Below, one piece after another: positions 26,831 through 35,986 of a stretch of 64,000 nt of DNA. The stretch comes from UBA1141 sp963665155 (lineage in GTDB: Bacteria > Chloroflexota > Dehalococcoidia > Lucifugimonadales > UBA3495), in assembly GCA_963665155.2 (NCBI GenBank), contig OY761986.2, positions 2,108,001 to 2,172,000 of the forward strand, written 5' to 3'. A program made the position numbers and the translations under genes. The notes beneath the pieces were generated by a model, which did not search any database, had not been told where the DNA came from, and saw only the letters and a list, made by a program, of their open reading frames with translations. How positions within the stretch are numbered: the stretch's first letter is position 1; each line of letters opens with the position of its first letter.

Positions 26831-27503
26831 CGCCCTTGGCACCTTCAAACCTGACGCCCAGAGCTTCCTCAAGGGCGGCGCGGAGGGCGGTCAGCGCAGG
26901 CGCGTCTTGGCCTTCTATCCCGGCCATTGCGGTACGGGCATACAAGGCCAGGAACCAGGAGACTTCTTGTGGTGACGTTACCGGCGCCCCAGGAAGCATG
27001 ACCCGGTTTAGGTACTCTATGAAGGGAGCTTCGTGCTCGTTGGCGAAGGCGCGCGGGTCGCTCGCCTTGCTCCAGAACTCTGCTTCGTTGGATGCCAGCC
27101 GGTATGACTCCAGGTTAATCGGCCTCCCATCGTCATCCTGGCTCACGAGCACGAAATCCCTATAGTTGGTTACCAGAACTTGCCGGTACTTGTCCCAATA
27201 GCGGGAGACTTGAGCGGAGTCGGAGGTCACCCAGGCATCGCCAGTGGATTTGGTTTGGCGATTGCCCTAACAAGTGCTTGCTATTATCGACCCTTCCCAC
27301 CTGTTCATTGGTGAATAGGCCACCGTCCGGCTGCCCAGCACCCCGGTTGGCAAGCTGTAGAATACGCGCACCCTGGGTTTGAGGGGCTTGCCAACCTCGT
27401 TCAGTAAGTTCGCAAGTGGAGTGTAGTAAGAAATCTCAGGCATCTCAGCGCCCGATGAGCGTATATCACGGAGTTCCTGAAAGTAGGTTTCCAGCAAACC
27501 CAT
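26831..27503 (-). pseudogene. N-terminal remnant of a class I DNA methyltransferase/restriction gene
   Basis: Two minus-strand fragments belong together. The first (27503 down to 27267) reads MGLLETYFQELRDIRSSGAEMPEISYYTPLANLLNEVGK; the second (27230 to 26831) reads TSDSAQVSRYWDKYRQVLVTNYRDFVLVSQDD and EVSWFLALYARTAMAGIEG...ALEEALGVRFEG. This matches the N-terminal part of large Eco57I/PglX-type adenine methyltransferases, as I recall them. A frameshift near 27240-27270 separates the two, and the IS5-like remnant cuts off the catalytic part. It is a dead defence gene. Confidence 0.7.
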
Positions 27504-27752
27504 GGCTGCCCCCCATGTTGGTGGCACTACCCTAGATAGCAACCTTATTCAATGGCTCTAAGGTTGTCAACTCGGTGGTGGAAGTGTACGACTGAGTTTA
27601 GCCTCGACCTCAACATAAAGCCGAGTCTTGAAACCCTTATTGAAACGTCGTCAGAAGAGGAAGAGCGGCGTGTCGGTGGTTCGACAGGCTCACCACGAAC
27701 GGTCTAGATGACACTGTTTTAGGAAGAACTAAGTGACCGGAGTGCCGATAAG
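27504..27752. other. Intergenic region with a dispersed GACAGGCTC repeat
   Basis: 27676-27702 (GGTGGTTCGACAGGCTCACCACGAACGG) is a copy of the dispersed repeat also seen at 18933-18995. No gene is visible. The CoA-transferase subunit A that would be expected beside the subunit B gene is not here. Confidence 0.5.
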
Positions 27753-28433
27753 TCACCTCCAGTCCCGCATCCGAATTTCCCGCAGGTCGTCGGAGATAAT
27801 CAGCTTGCAACCGGTTTGCTCTTGTATTTCCTCTGCGTTCCAGCCGGGAGCGTGCTCCCGTAGCTTAAATCCCTCGGGCGTAACCTCGAATAAGCCTAAA
27901 TCCGTGGCCACCAGGGTGACTACACCGGGGGCAGTGATCGGTAGCTTGCAGCGCTCCAGCAAGCGGGACTCGCCCGCCCTGGTGACGTGTTCCATGGCAA
28001 TGAACACCCGCTTGGCGCAAGCGGCTAAGTCCATGGCGCCGCCTATTCCGCCGCCCTTGCGGTTTGGAATCCTCCAGTTGGCGAAGTCGCCGTTCTCGGC
28101 CACCTCATAAGCGCCCATCACCGTCACATCCACCATGCCGCTGCGGATCAACGCAAAGGAATCGGCGTGATGCACAATGGCCATGCCCGGACGGACGGTC
28201 ACGTGCTGGGAGCTGGCGTTGACCAGGTGGCGGTCTTCCTGGCCCTCCGGGGCCAGAGGGCCGAATCCAATGACACCGTTTTCCGAGTGAAAGATGATGT
28301 CCTTACTAGGGTCGACGTAGTTGGAGCATAGGGTCGGCATACCGACGCCCAAGTTGACAATCCACTCGTCCTGGAATTCCATGGCGAGCCGGTCGCACAT
28401 AGCTTGTCGGCTCAACTTCGGTTTTTCAGCCAT
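27753..28433 (-). CDS. 3-oxoacid CoA-transferase subunit B family (orphan)
   Basis: 226 residues. The catalytic glutamate is Glu51 in HSENGVIGFGPLAP, the S-E-N-G motif of subunit B of class I CoA-transferases. GGGIGGAMDLAACAKRVFIAMEHVT is also typical. These enzymes move CoA between acyl groups and need an A subunit, but none lies within the flanking sequence, so either A is encoded elsewhere or it was lost when the IS and methyltransferase remnants arrived. The preceding base run GGAGGTTCC supports the start at 28433. Confidence 0.88.
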   Translation of the reverse strand: MAEKPKLSRQAMCDRLAMEFQDEWIVNLGVGMPTLCSNYVDPSKDIIFHSENGVIGFGPLAPEGQEDRHLVNASSQHVTVRPGMAIVHHADSFALIRSGMVDVTVMGAYEVAENGDFANWRIPNRKGGGIGGAMDLAACAKRVFIAMEHVTRAGESRLLERCKLPITAPGVVTLVATDLGLFEVTPEGFKLREHAPGWNAEEIQEQTGCKLIISDDLREIRMRDWR

Positions 28434-28638
28434 TAGGAACCTCCGTTCCTTATAATTTCGGTGTTAATACGCAGCCCAAACTGAGTCAGGAGACTGGGAC
28501 ATGTTAGCACAGCACCCATAATACATAAATGTGCAGAGGGCCTTCAGAAAATTCTTCACCCTAATTCTTGACCCGCCCAGGCTCCTTTGATATGGTCACG
28601 CAGGCCGGAAGACTACATGGAGCCTTGCGAGGTAAGCA

Positions 28639-29940
28639 GTGCGCCTAACCTTGGCTGAACATCGAATCGATGAATTTACCGTAGGTACCGGAACGGAGCT
28701 TCAAGGCTCCCGCCTGAGGGTGGACTTAGAGGAACTGCATGCCTACTTGCTAGAGGACCGCAGGCTGGAATCGGTGGACATGGACCTGGTCAATCCCGGC
28801 GAAAGCTGTCGGGCCGGGTACGTTTTCGACATAGTGGAACCAAGGGCCAAAGAGCCTGGGGCCGGGGTTGATTTTCCAGGCATCCTGGGTCCTTTCGCTC
28901 CGGCAGGTAACGGGACGACCCACGTGCTAAAGGGGATGGCGGTCACCGTGGTGGACGGTGGACAACCCGGCGGCGAGTTGGGGTATGTCTCCCGCCGAGG
29001 CGGAATGTCCAAGGTCTTGGAAATGAGCGGGCCCGCTTCCGAGGCAACTCCCTACGGCAAGCTGCGCCACCTCGTAATGGTTCCTCACCCATACCCAAAC
29101 GTGGAACGGCATGCAGTGCTAAAGGCGCTACGGGTGGCGTCGGTCAAAGCCAGCGTTTACCTGGCAAAGGCTTCATTGAATTTGGGCCCAAGCAACACCC
29201 AAATTTTCGACCTGAGCAACGCCCAAGAACACGGGACGGTTTCCCTTCCCCGAGTAGTGTACATTGGCCAAGTCCACGGTCATCAACATGGGACCGATGT
29301 GGACGAGGCGATACTCTACGGCAGCAACACTCAAGGGATGCTGGCTGCTCCTTTGCATCCCAACGAGTGGTTGGACGGAGCCGTGGTGGTTTCCTACTCC
29401 TGGGGCGCAAGAGGCCTGGAAACCTACTTTCATCAGAACCATCCCATCATAAATGAGCTTTACCGGCTGCATCAATTGGGGGAAATAGTCTTTGCGGGCA
29501 CCATCGCCACGGCTTCTGCGGTCTTGGAGGAAGATTTGGCCCGCAACTCCATAATGGCAGCCCACCTGGCCAAGTGGTCGTTGAAGGCCGACGGGGCAAT
29601 TCTCACCAAGTACGTCGGCGGCGCTCCTCACGCCGACATGTTTGAAACCGCTCGGCGCTGCGAAGAACTGGGTATTAAAACGGTGATCCAAGCCAGCAGC
29701 GCCGCCCCGGACGGACGGGCCGAGTCGGCTTTGCTCATGACCGCTCCAGGAGTGGACGCCGTGGTCACCCTCAGCGAAGGGGACGACGTCAAGTGGCAGG
29801 TCCCACAGATGGAACGGGTAATCGCTGGCAACCCGGAGGTTGAAGCAGCCCTTGCCGGACCGTTGGAGCTAACGGCGGGAACGGTGTGCGGCGCCTGCAA
29901 CAATCAAGGTGCTTCACGGCTGCAACCGATCTTGTACTAA
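28639..29940 (+). CDS. GrdE-like protein (glycine/sarcosine/betaine reductase component B, alpha-beta subunit family)
   Basis: 433 residues from GTG 28639, with GAGGT at 28629-28633. It resembles the GrdE/GrdG proprotein family: KLRHLVMVPHPYPNVERHAVLKALRVASVKASVYLAKAS, then LPTxxHPNE-type segment LAAPLHPNEWLDGAVVVSYSWGARGLETYFHQNHPII, and a C-terminal GVDAVVTLSEGDDVKWQVPQMERVIAGN. Characterised members are cleaved internally to make a pyruvoyl subunit at a Cys. Here no Cys is present between about residues 60 and 330, so processing may be absent or use another residue. The next gene, 167 bases on, is its expected partner GrdB. Confidence 0.78.
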   Translation: MRLTLAEHRIDEFTVGTGTELQGSRLRVDLEELHAYLLEDRRLESVDMDLVNPGESCRAGYVFDIVEPRAKEPGAGVDFPGILGPFAPAGNGTTHVLKGMAVTVVDGGQPGGELGYVSRRGGMSKVLEMSGPASEATPYGKLRHLVMVPHPYPNVERHAVLKALRVASVKASVYLAKASLNLGPSNTQIFDLSNAQEHGTVSLPRVVYIGQVHGHQHGTDVDEAILYGSNTQGMLAAPLHPNEWLDGAVVVSYSWGARGLETYFHQNHPIINELYRLHQLGEIVFAGTIATASAVLEEDLARNSIMAAHLAKWSLKADGAILTKYVGGAPHADMFETARRCEELGIKTVIQASSAAPDGRAESALLMTAPGVDAVVTLSEGDDVKWQVPQMERVIAGNPEVEAALAGPLELTAGTVCGACNNQGASRLQPILY

Positions 29941-29970
29941 CAAAGCGGAATTGGAGGCGGATAACGAGCT

Positions 29971-30018
29971 AAATCCCCCTGTATCCCCCTTTTTAAAGGG
30001 GGACTGAGGGGGATTTCG
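29971..30018. repeat. Palindromic G5 repeat (family copy 4), between grdE-like and grdB-like genes
   Basis: AAATCCCCCTGTATCCCCCTTTTTAAAGGGGGACTGAGGGGGATTT arranged as nested inverted repeats. It sits between two genes that should be co-transcribed, so it may act as an RNA processing or attenuation hairpin. Confidence 0.65.
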
Positions 30019-30107
30019 GACCTGTTGAGGCTACCATTGCGAAATCTTAGATGCGGTCTCTAGGTCAGCAAACCAGCCTTGCGTCAAATGGCTAACAGGA
30101 GAAGGAA

Positions 30108-31418
30108 ATGCGGGTAGTCCATTATCTAAACCAATTCTTCGGTGGTATCGGAGGTGAAGAAAAGGCCGACTCACCTCCAGAGGTGCGGCAAGGCGCTGTC
30201 GGGCCGGGCCGGCTACTGGAGTCAGTGCTGCCCGAGGGTTCCCAAGTTGCCGCCACCATTATTTGCGGGGATAACTACGCTGCTGAAAACCTGGAACAAG
30301 TTCAAGCCATGGTGGTGGAGGCGGTCCAAGAAGCCAAAGCCGACCTGCTGATCGCCGGTCCTTGTTTCGTGGCCGGACGCTACGGCGCTGCGGCTGGTGG
30401 GGTGTGCGCCGCAGTCCAAGACAGGCTGGGCGTCCCGGCAATCGCCGCCATGGCCCAAGAGAATCCGGGCACGGACCTCCACCGCAGCCGGATATTGATT
30501 GTGGATTCCGGGACCGGCCCGTCGGCCATGAGAGACGTCATGGCAGCGGTGGCTTCCTTGGGACAAAAGCTGGTCAACGAAGGTCCTATCGGTCGTCCTG
30601 CCGAGGAAGGATATTTTCCCCAGGGAATTCTAAAATCGGAGTTTGTGGAGCAGACCGCAGCGCAGCGTATGACGGGGATGCTTTTGGCCAAGATGAAGGG
30701 GCTTCCCTTCCAGTCGGAGGCACCGGATAACCCAATCGAAAAAGTAACTCCTCCCGAACCGGTGAAGGACCTGTCCAAAGCGACAATCGCATTGGTTACC
30801 GACGGAGGCCTGGTACCCAAGGGCAATCCGGACCGGATTACCCGGGCCTTCGCCACGGTCTGGGGCGCTTATTCTATTGAGAAACAGACCCGTGACGGAA
30901 ACATCGGCGAGGGAAAGACCGGGCTTGCGGGCGAAGACTACGAGGTTGCCCATGGTGGCTACGACAACAACCACGTGCAGGACGACCCAAATCGATTGGT
31001 GCCCGTGGACGTGCTGCGGGAGATGGAAAGCGCTGGAGTAATCGCCAAGCTGAGTGGCGAGTTCTACTCCACAACGGGAAACGCCAACCCCCTGGAAAAC
31101 AGCCACCGGATGGGCCGGGAGATGGCCCAGCGCCTCAAAGAAGCCAACGTGGATGCTGTGATTCTGACATCCACTTGAGGGACCAGCACTCGCAGCGGAG
31201 CTGCGATCACCATGGAGATCGAGAAAGCGGGTATCCCGGTGGCCCAGATTACCGCCATGCCCACTGTGGCCCAAGCGCTGGGCCCTAATCGCATCATCAA
31301 GGGCCAAGGCATCGTCTTCCCGGTGGGCGACTCTTCGCTGCCAGCCGAAGAGGAGCGTGAGTTGCGGCGGCGGCTGGTGAGAGAGGCCCTTGAGGCCCTC
31401 TCTACTGATGTAACGTAG
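30108..31418 (+). CDS. GrdB-like selenoprotein (glycine/betaine/sarcosine/D-proline reductase family), in-frame UGA
   Basis: 436 residues if the TGA at 31176-31178 is read as selenocysteine (residue 357). The upstream part has GGIGGEEKADSPPEVRQGAVGPGRLLE (~12-40), LIAGPCFVAGRYG (~80-95), and GLVPKGNPDRI. At the codon the frame reads VDAVILTST-U-GTSTRSGAAITMEIEKAGIPVAQITAMPTVAQALG, which is the known Sec region of GrdB, and continues to a natural C-terminus in the same frame. Known GrdB proteins have cysteines after the Sec (UxxCxxC); here both are serines. A perfect hairpin follows the TGA. GrdA, GrdC and GrdD genes are not in the window, so a classical Stickland glycine reductase is not shown. 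AGGAGAAGG precedes the ATG. Confidence 0.87.
31191..31205 (+). promoter_or_regulatory. Candidate bacterial SECIS hairpin for the GrdB-like gene
   Basis: CGCAGC (31191-31196) and GCTGCG (31200-31205) form a perfect 6-bp stem with a GGA loop, starting 12 bases after the TGA at 31176-31178. Position and size suit a bacterial SECIS element read by SelB. Not tested. Confidence 0.55.
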
Positions 31419-31605
31419 GATGCAACGTAGGCAGGCATTTCAGGAGTAGACTCCGAGCAGTAGAAATTCTTGATCGAGCAGTGGTCAACTATCTACCCGA
31501 AAAAGGCGGGAATCAGACCTAATGAAAACCAATATGGTTTCTGCGACTGCTCCATGGCAGAATCACTAAAATCTTTAGCGATAATTTTTCGGTAAGGAAC
31601 ATCAC

Positions 31606-32451
31606 ATGCAACCCGCTGACTTGGATTTGACAACCACCGTAACGGGCCACCAATTATTCTTGTTCGTGAGATTTGGGAATTCCGGGACCGACGGCCGCGC
31701 CGATGGGGAGCTAGTCGAGGCCTTGGACCTGCTGGGCCAAGGCATGGAGAACGTCCATGATGCCGATGGTCCGCCTACTGACGAAGCATTCGAGAAGGGC
31801 CGGTTCCAGTTGCTGCGGGCCGAGACCGGCCAGACCGCCGAGCAGCAGATCATCCATTCAGAAATATCCCAGGCCCACGGCTTGATAAGGCTGGAATGCG
31901 CATCTTTAGGCCCCATCAGAGGCTATGAGACCGGACTACGGGGGTTGGTCGAATCCAGTGGAGGCTCGGTGGAGACTCTGACAGGGGTGCAAAGGCCGCG
32001 CAGCTATACCAGCCACGCCATGGTCCAATTCGCCTACGCTCATGCGTTGCCGCCCAGGCCGGGAGAAAAGTTCCCATTGGCGGTAGTTACTCCAATGAAC
32101 AAGACCGCCGCCTGGTGGGAGATGGACTCGATGCATCGAGAGAGTTTCTTCCTTCCCCGGTATGACGAGAACGAAAACATGGTCGTAAAGGGACACGCTG
32201 TGGCAAGCGAGGCCGGGGTACCCAAAATTGTCCGCCGCCTGGTTCACGCGCCGGAGGGCTACGGCCTGGAAGGAGAATACGATTTCGTCGGCTACTTTGA
32301 GTTCGCCGAAGCCGACGCGCCGGTTTTTCGCCAGGTAATGGAGGCCCTACGAGACACAAAGCAGAATCCTGAATGGAAGTACGTCCAAGAAGGACCTGAA
32401 TGGTGGGGACGAAGGATCGGGGATGCCCAGGAATTATTGGCCCAGGATTGA
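31606..32451 (+). CDS. Protein of unknown function, possibly dimeric alpha/beta-barrel (chlorite dismutase-like)
   Basis: 281 residues; AAGGA lies 8 bases before the ATG. The sequence has two halves: residues 1-120 without clear motifs and a C-terminal half with WWEMDSMHRESFFLPRYDENENMVVKGHAVASEAG, IVRRLVHAPEGYGLEGEYDFVGYFEFAEAD and NPEWKYVQEGPEWWGRRI. The pattern of strands and the W-x-x-M-x-x-x-x-RE segment recall chlorite dismutase/HemQ-type proteins, but I see no confident heme-ligand histidine, so the function is not assigned. It follows the GrdB-like gene by 187 bases. Confidence 0.65.
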   Translation: MQPADLDLTTTVTGHQLFLFVRFGNSGTDGRADGELVEALDLLGQGMENVHDADGPPTDEAFEKGRFQLLRAETGQTAEQQIIHSEISQAHGLIRLECASLGPIRGYETGLRGLVESSGGSVETLTGVQRPRSYTSHAMVQFAYAHALPPRPGEKFPLAVVTPMNKTAAWWEMDSMHRESFFLPRYDENENMVVKGHAVASEAGVPKIVRRLVHAPEGYGLEGEYDFVGYFEFAEADAPVFRQVMEALRDTKQNPEWKYVQEGPEWWGRRIGDAQELLAQD

Positions 32452-32663
32452 TCCAGGTTACGTGTTCAAACATGGTCAAACCATAAGCTGATCCCTAATA
32501 TTGGCTCACTCGATAAACCCCACGGCTTGCCCCGATAGGTCGCCGGACCCTCGAGTGGCATCGACACGCAAAGAAAAGAAATGACCTTGATACTGTCCTT
32601 CCCCAAAAGCGGATTCCCAGTGTTCAAGTTTTGCGCCGGTTGTCGTCAGCACTTCACCGTCCG

Positions 32664-34018
32664 CTAGTATTACAACGTCAGTTAGTTTGATAGGATGACT
32701 GTGTAGCTGGAGAGGGAATAGGCAGGTGAGGTGGGGATGTGGATGCGGCAGCTTTCGAGCAGGTGTACGGGTCATTTCGGGATTTTCACGCTTACTTCGC
32801 GCCGCTGTTTGGCCGCCGGGAGACGCGGGAGCACAGCGGTCATTATCTCCAGGCCCTGCTGGTACAGTCTGGGGAGCGGCGCAACGCTGAGAACCTGTCG
32901 GAGACGGTTCCGGGGTCAGCCCGAGGGATGCAGCGGTTTCTCACCGATTCTCCCTGGGACGATGAGGTGATTATAGGACGGCTGCAGGAGTACCTGGGAA
33001 CCCGGCTGGAGCATCCGGAAGGGGTGTGGGTGCTGGACGGCAGCGACTTTCCCAAGCAGGGGAGGAAGTCGGTGGGAGTGGCCCGGCAGTACTGCGGGAG
33101 GCTGGGGAAGGTGGCCAACTGCCAGGCGGGGATGTTCCTGGCCTATGTCAGCCCGTTGGGACGGGCATTGGTGGACAAGGGGCTGTATCTGCCCGAGAGT
33201 TGGACCTCGGACAAAGACCGGTGTGAGGCGGCGGGTGTGCCGGAGGATAGGCAGGGCTACCGGTCCAAGACGGAGTTGGCCTTGGAGATGGTGGGGCGGG
33301 CACAGGAGCGGGGCCACCTGAAGGCTGGATGGGTCGCGGCGGACGACGCCTTCGGGATGTCGCCGTCCTTCCGGGAGGGCCTGGTGGCCTTGGGGATGTG
33401 GTACGTGCTGGACGTGGAGCAGCGCAGCGACGAGTTGCCGGAGGAGGCCTGGCGTGAGATTACGGTGGCCGAGGGAAGCCAGGGGCCACGCAGCTACCTT
33501 TTCAGCGCCCAGAGGGTGCGACCGACCAGCAGGCGCAAGCCCGGCGAAATCCACTGGGCCGTCTACCGCCGGAACCGGGACGGCAGCGAACCCCGCTACT
33601 ACCTGTCCAATGCTCCGGAGGATACCCCGTTGGAGACCCTGGCATACGTGGGAGGCTCCCGTTGGCGTATAGAAACGGAGTTTGAGACGGAGAAAAGCGA
33701 CGTAGGCCTGGACGAGTACGAGACCCGCACCTGGGCTGGCTGGCATCACCACGTGGCCCTGTGCCTGCTGGGCGGAGCTTTTCTGCTGAGCCTGCAACAG
33801 GCTTGGGGGGAAAAAGATGCCCCGGATCACGAGGCCGCAGGTCTACCGGGTGGTGCGGGAAATGCTGCCCCGGGAACGGTTCGGGCCAACCGAGTTGCTG
33901 CGGTGGCTTGAGGATACGCAGGACAGTAACGAACGGGCCAAACGCTCCCATGCCAAGCGCCGCGCCGCCATGCGGGCATCACCCCACATCCCTCCCTGAA
34001 CTGACGTTGTAATACTAG
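32664..34018 (+). mobile_element. IS701-like insertion sequence
   Basis: Bounded by perfect 19-base inverted repeats (TAGTATTACAACGTCAGTT at 32665-32683 and its complement at 33999-34017). CTAG is found at both ends (32664-32667 and 34015-34018). One transposase gene inside. The right end abuts a second, decayed element directly. Confidence 0.85.
32739..33911 (+). CDS. IS701-like transposase
   Basis: 390 residues of the DDE transposase type found in IS701 elements. Visible: VWVLDGSDFPKQGRKSVGVARQYCGRLGKVANCQAG (first Asp region, ~95-130), GWVAADDAFGMSPSFREGL (second Asp, ~195-215) and GGSRWRIETEFETEKSDVGLDEYETRTWAGWHHHVALCLL (Glu region, ~305-345). The last ~25 residues appear to be in the wrong frame: an overlapping frame from 33817 to 33999 reads MPRITRPQVYRVVREMLPRERFGPTELLRWLEDTQ, which looks like the genuine C-terminus. 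One extra base in the G6A5 run at 33805-33816 would explain it. Confidence 0.85.
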   Translation: MDAAAFEQVYGSFRDFHAYFAPLFGRRETREHSGHYLQALLVQSGERRNAENLSETVPGSARGMQRFLTDSPWDDEVIIGRLQEYLGTRLEHPEGVWVLDGSDFPKQGRKSVGVARQYCGRLGKVANCQAGMFLAYVSPLGRALVDKGLYLPESWTSDKDRCEAAGVPEDRQGYRSKTELALEMVGRAQERGHLKAGWVAADDAFGMSPSFREGLVALGMWYVLDVEQRSDELPEEAWREITVAEGSQGPRSYLFSAQRVRPTSRRKPGEIHWAVYRRNRDGSEPRYYLSNAPEDTPLETLAYVGGSRWRIETEFETEKSDVGLDEYETRTWAGWHHHVALCLLGGAFLLSLQQAWGEKDAPDHEAAGLPGGAGNAAPGTVRANRVAAVA

Positions 34019-34083
34019 GAGTCTGTCCGATATATCTGAGGAAACAGTGAGAAAATAGGTCGCCAACGGGAGAGTGAAGGGAT

Positions 34084-35061
34084 AAGCTAAGGGAGATGTG
34101 ATGGGAGGTGCTGCGGATGTTCCGTGAGGCAGGTCTGGTGAAGCTGGGACACCTGTCCCTAGATGGGAGCAAATACCAGGCCAACGCCTCCAAGCACAAA
34201 GCCATGAGCTACGGGCGCATACAGGAGGTGGAACCTCAACTGGAGGCGGAGGTAAAAGAGTTGCTGCGCCGGGCGGCAGAGGTGGGCGAGGCCGAGGACG
34301 CCGAGTATGGGCCGGAGCAGAAGGGGGATGAGTTGCCCGAGGAGTTACGGAGGCGGGAAGGACGCCTGGAGAAGATACGGGAGGCGAGGGGGCGAAGAAC
34401 CGGGGGAAGGAGCGAGCTGAGGCCAGGGGTGCGGCGCCGGAAGAGGTAGCCGCCGCCGAGAGGGAGGCGCCAAAGCCCAAGGAACAGAGCAATTTCACCG
34501 ACCCGGACAGCCGAGTTCTCATGGTTGGATTCAGGGCTACAACGCCCAGGCCGTGCTGGAAGAGGCCAATGGGGTGATCGTGGCGCAGGAGGTTACATCC
34601 CACAGCGGCGACACCCTCAGGCTGAAGCCCATGCTGGACGGGCTGGAGGAGAACCTGGCTAGAGTGGGGGTTCCCGAAGAGGAATGACGGCCAAAATGGT
34701 TCACAGCGGATGCGGGCTACTGCAGCGAAAGCAACCTGAGGACGCTGGCAGAGCGGCAGATTGATGCCTATGTTGCCAATGGGCGAGAGCGGCACCACCT
34801 GGGGGGAATCGGCCACCGAAGCCGCAGTAGGACACATCTGCGTGCTGCCCTGCGGGACAAACTGCGGACCACGGAAGGGCGGGCAGTCTACGCCCGGCGC
34901 AAAGGCATTACCGAACCCGTTCACGGGTAATCAAGCAAGCCCGGGGCTTCCGGCAGTTCCTGCTGCCAGGCATGGAAAAGGTGGCAAGGGAATTCACCCT
35001 GGTGGCCATGACCCACAATATCCTGAAACTGTGGCGAGCCAGCCATGCGCTGGCGGGATAA
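34084..35061 (+). pseudogene. IS1182-like transposase remnant
   Basis: Fragments in several frames: FREAGLVKLGHLSLDGSKYQANASKHKAMSYGRIQEVEPQLEAEVKELLRRA (34120-34280), then NFTDPDSR (34490-34515), GFQGYNAQAVLEEANGVIVAQEVTSHSGDTLRLKPMLDGLEEN (34525-34660), TADAGYCSESNLRTLAERQIDAYVA, and IKQARGFRQFLLPGMEKVAREFTLVAMTHNILKLWRA (34930-35043). They fit the middle and end of an IS1182 transposase; the first ~130 residues are missing. Not functional. Confidence 0.8.
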
Positions 35062-35160
35062 GCCATCCCACTCTTCCACCCAAGGCACCAGATACGGCCC
35101 TTCGGGGGTTGCGGCGCAGGAACACCGGGCCCCTAATGAATTGACTTGGTTCCTCGGGGA

Positions 35161-35986
35161 CTTAGAGCGCCTAACAAATTAATTTGGACCTTCTCAAACA
35201 GATTATGGAACAACCGAAGGAAAGGAAAGCTTCATGAATGTCGGCTCGCCTTTCATAGCGAGCCCGCAGCCGTCGGAACTGGTGCAGCCATGCGAGGGTT
35301 CGCTCCATTACCCACCAATGGATGCCGCGGCCACTCCCCTGCTTAGTAAGGCGTTTGGCCAGGACCGGCTCGATCCTCAGCAATCGCAACGCACACCGGT
35401 GGGGTTCCGAGTCATAAGCTCGGTGTCCCTGAACTTGCTCTGGTGGTTAGCACCCGTCAAGATGGCGGCCAGAGGAATCCCTTGGGCGTCGGTGATCAAG
35501 TGGTGCTTGCTCCCCGGCTTGCGCCGGTCAGTGGGATTGGGCCCAGTTTTTCCCCCTCCACCAACCGCCCGGATGGAGGCGCTATCCACCATGGCCCGAG
35601 ACCAGTTAATCTGGTCGGATTCTCGCAGTTTGGCCAGAAATATTTCATGAAGGTTTTGCCAAACTCCAGCTTCCTGCCAGTCTCGAAGACGCCGCCAACA
35701 GGTCATCCCCGAGCCACACCCCATCTCCCGGGGCAACATTTCCCAAAATGCCACTCTTCAGGACGAACAAGATACCGGTCGGCACCCGACAGTCCTGTAG
35801 CCGCTTCCGGCCAGGGTTGCGCCATCGCCTGGGCTTGGGTAGCGGCAATAAGGGTTGGATCAATTCCCATAATTCATCGTCTACCAGTGGTTTCGCCATC
35901 AGTATCCCCTACTCACAATGGGAAGATACAGCCAAACCGACACTTGCGCCAAGATTAACTCAGTTCAATTTGTTAGGAGTTCTAAG
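35161..35986 (-). mobile_element. IS5-like element with internal deletion
   Basis: Ends CTTAGAGCGCCTAACAAATT (35161-35180) and, reversed, CTTAGAACTCCTAACAAATT (35967-35986). The transposase frame is broken and lacks the middle of the catalytic domain. A truncated near-identical copy lies at 26516-26830, so this deleted form has itself been copied or recombined. Confidence 0.78.
35171..35899 (-). pseudogene. IS5-like transposase, frameshifted and deleted
   Basis: Start MAKPLVDDELWELIQPLLPLPKPRRWRNPGRKRLQDCRVPTGILFVLKSG at 35899, then a shift near 35750 to WEMLPREMGCGSGMTCWRRLRDWQEAGVWQNLHEIFLAKL and DSASIRAVGGGGKTGPNPTDRRKPGSKHHLITDAQGIPLAAILTGANHQ (first Asp region), then a jump to RLTKQGSGRGIHWWVMERTLAWLHQFRRLRARYERRADIHEAF (Glu region). 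About 50 residues with the second Asp are missing. Confidence 0.82.

Noticed and set aside
20371..31178. UGA as a tryptophan codon (alternative genetic code)
   Set aside because: Trp is encoded by TGG throughout, TGA ends other genes (mgdB, for example), and the two in-frame TGAs lie at recognised Sec positions only.
28639..31418. Functional Stickland glycine reductase
   Set aside because: Only GrdE-like and GrdB-like genes are present and both deviate at key cysteines; grdA, grdC and grdD are absent from the window.
33827..34924. Long minus-strand frame (365 residues)
   Set aside because: It runs antisense across the IS701 end and the decayed IS1182 transposase, is Pro/Ser/Arg-rich and matches no protein pattern; a shadow frame.
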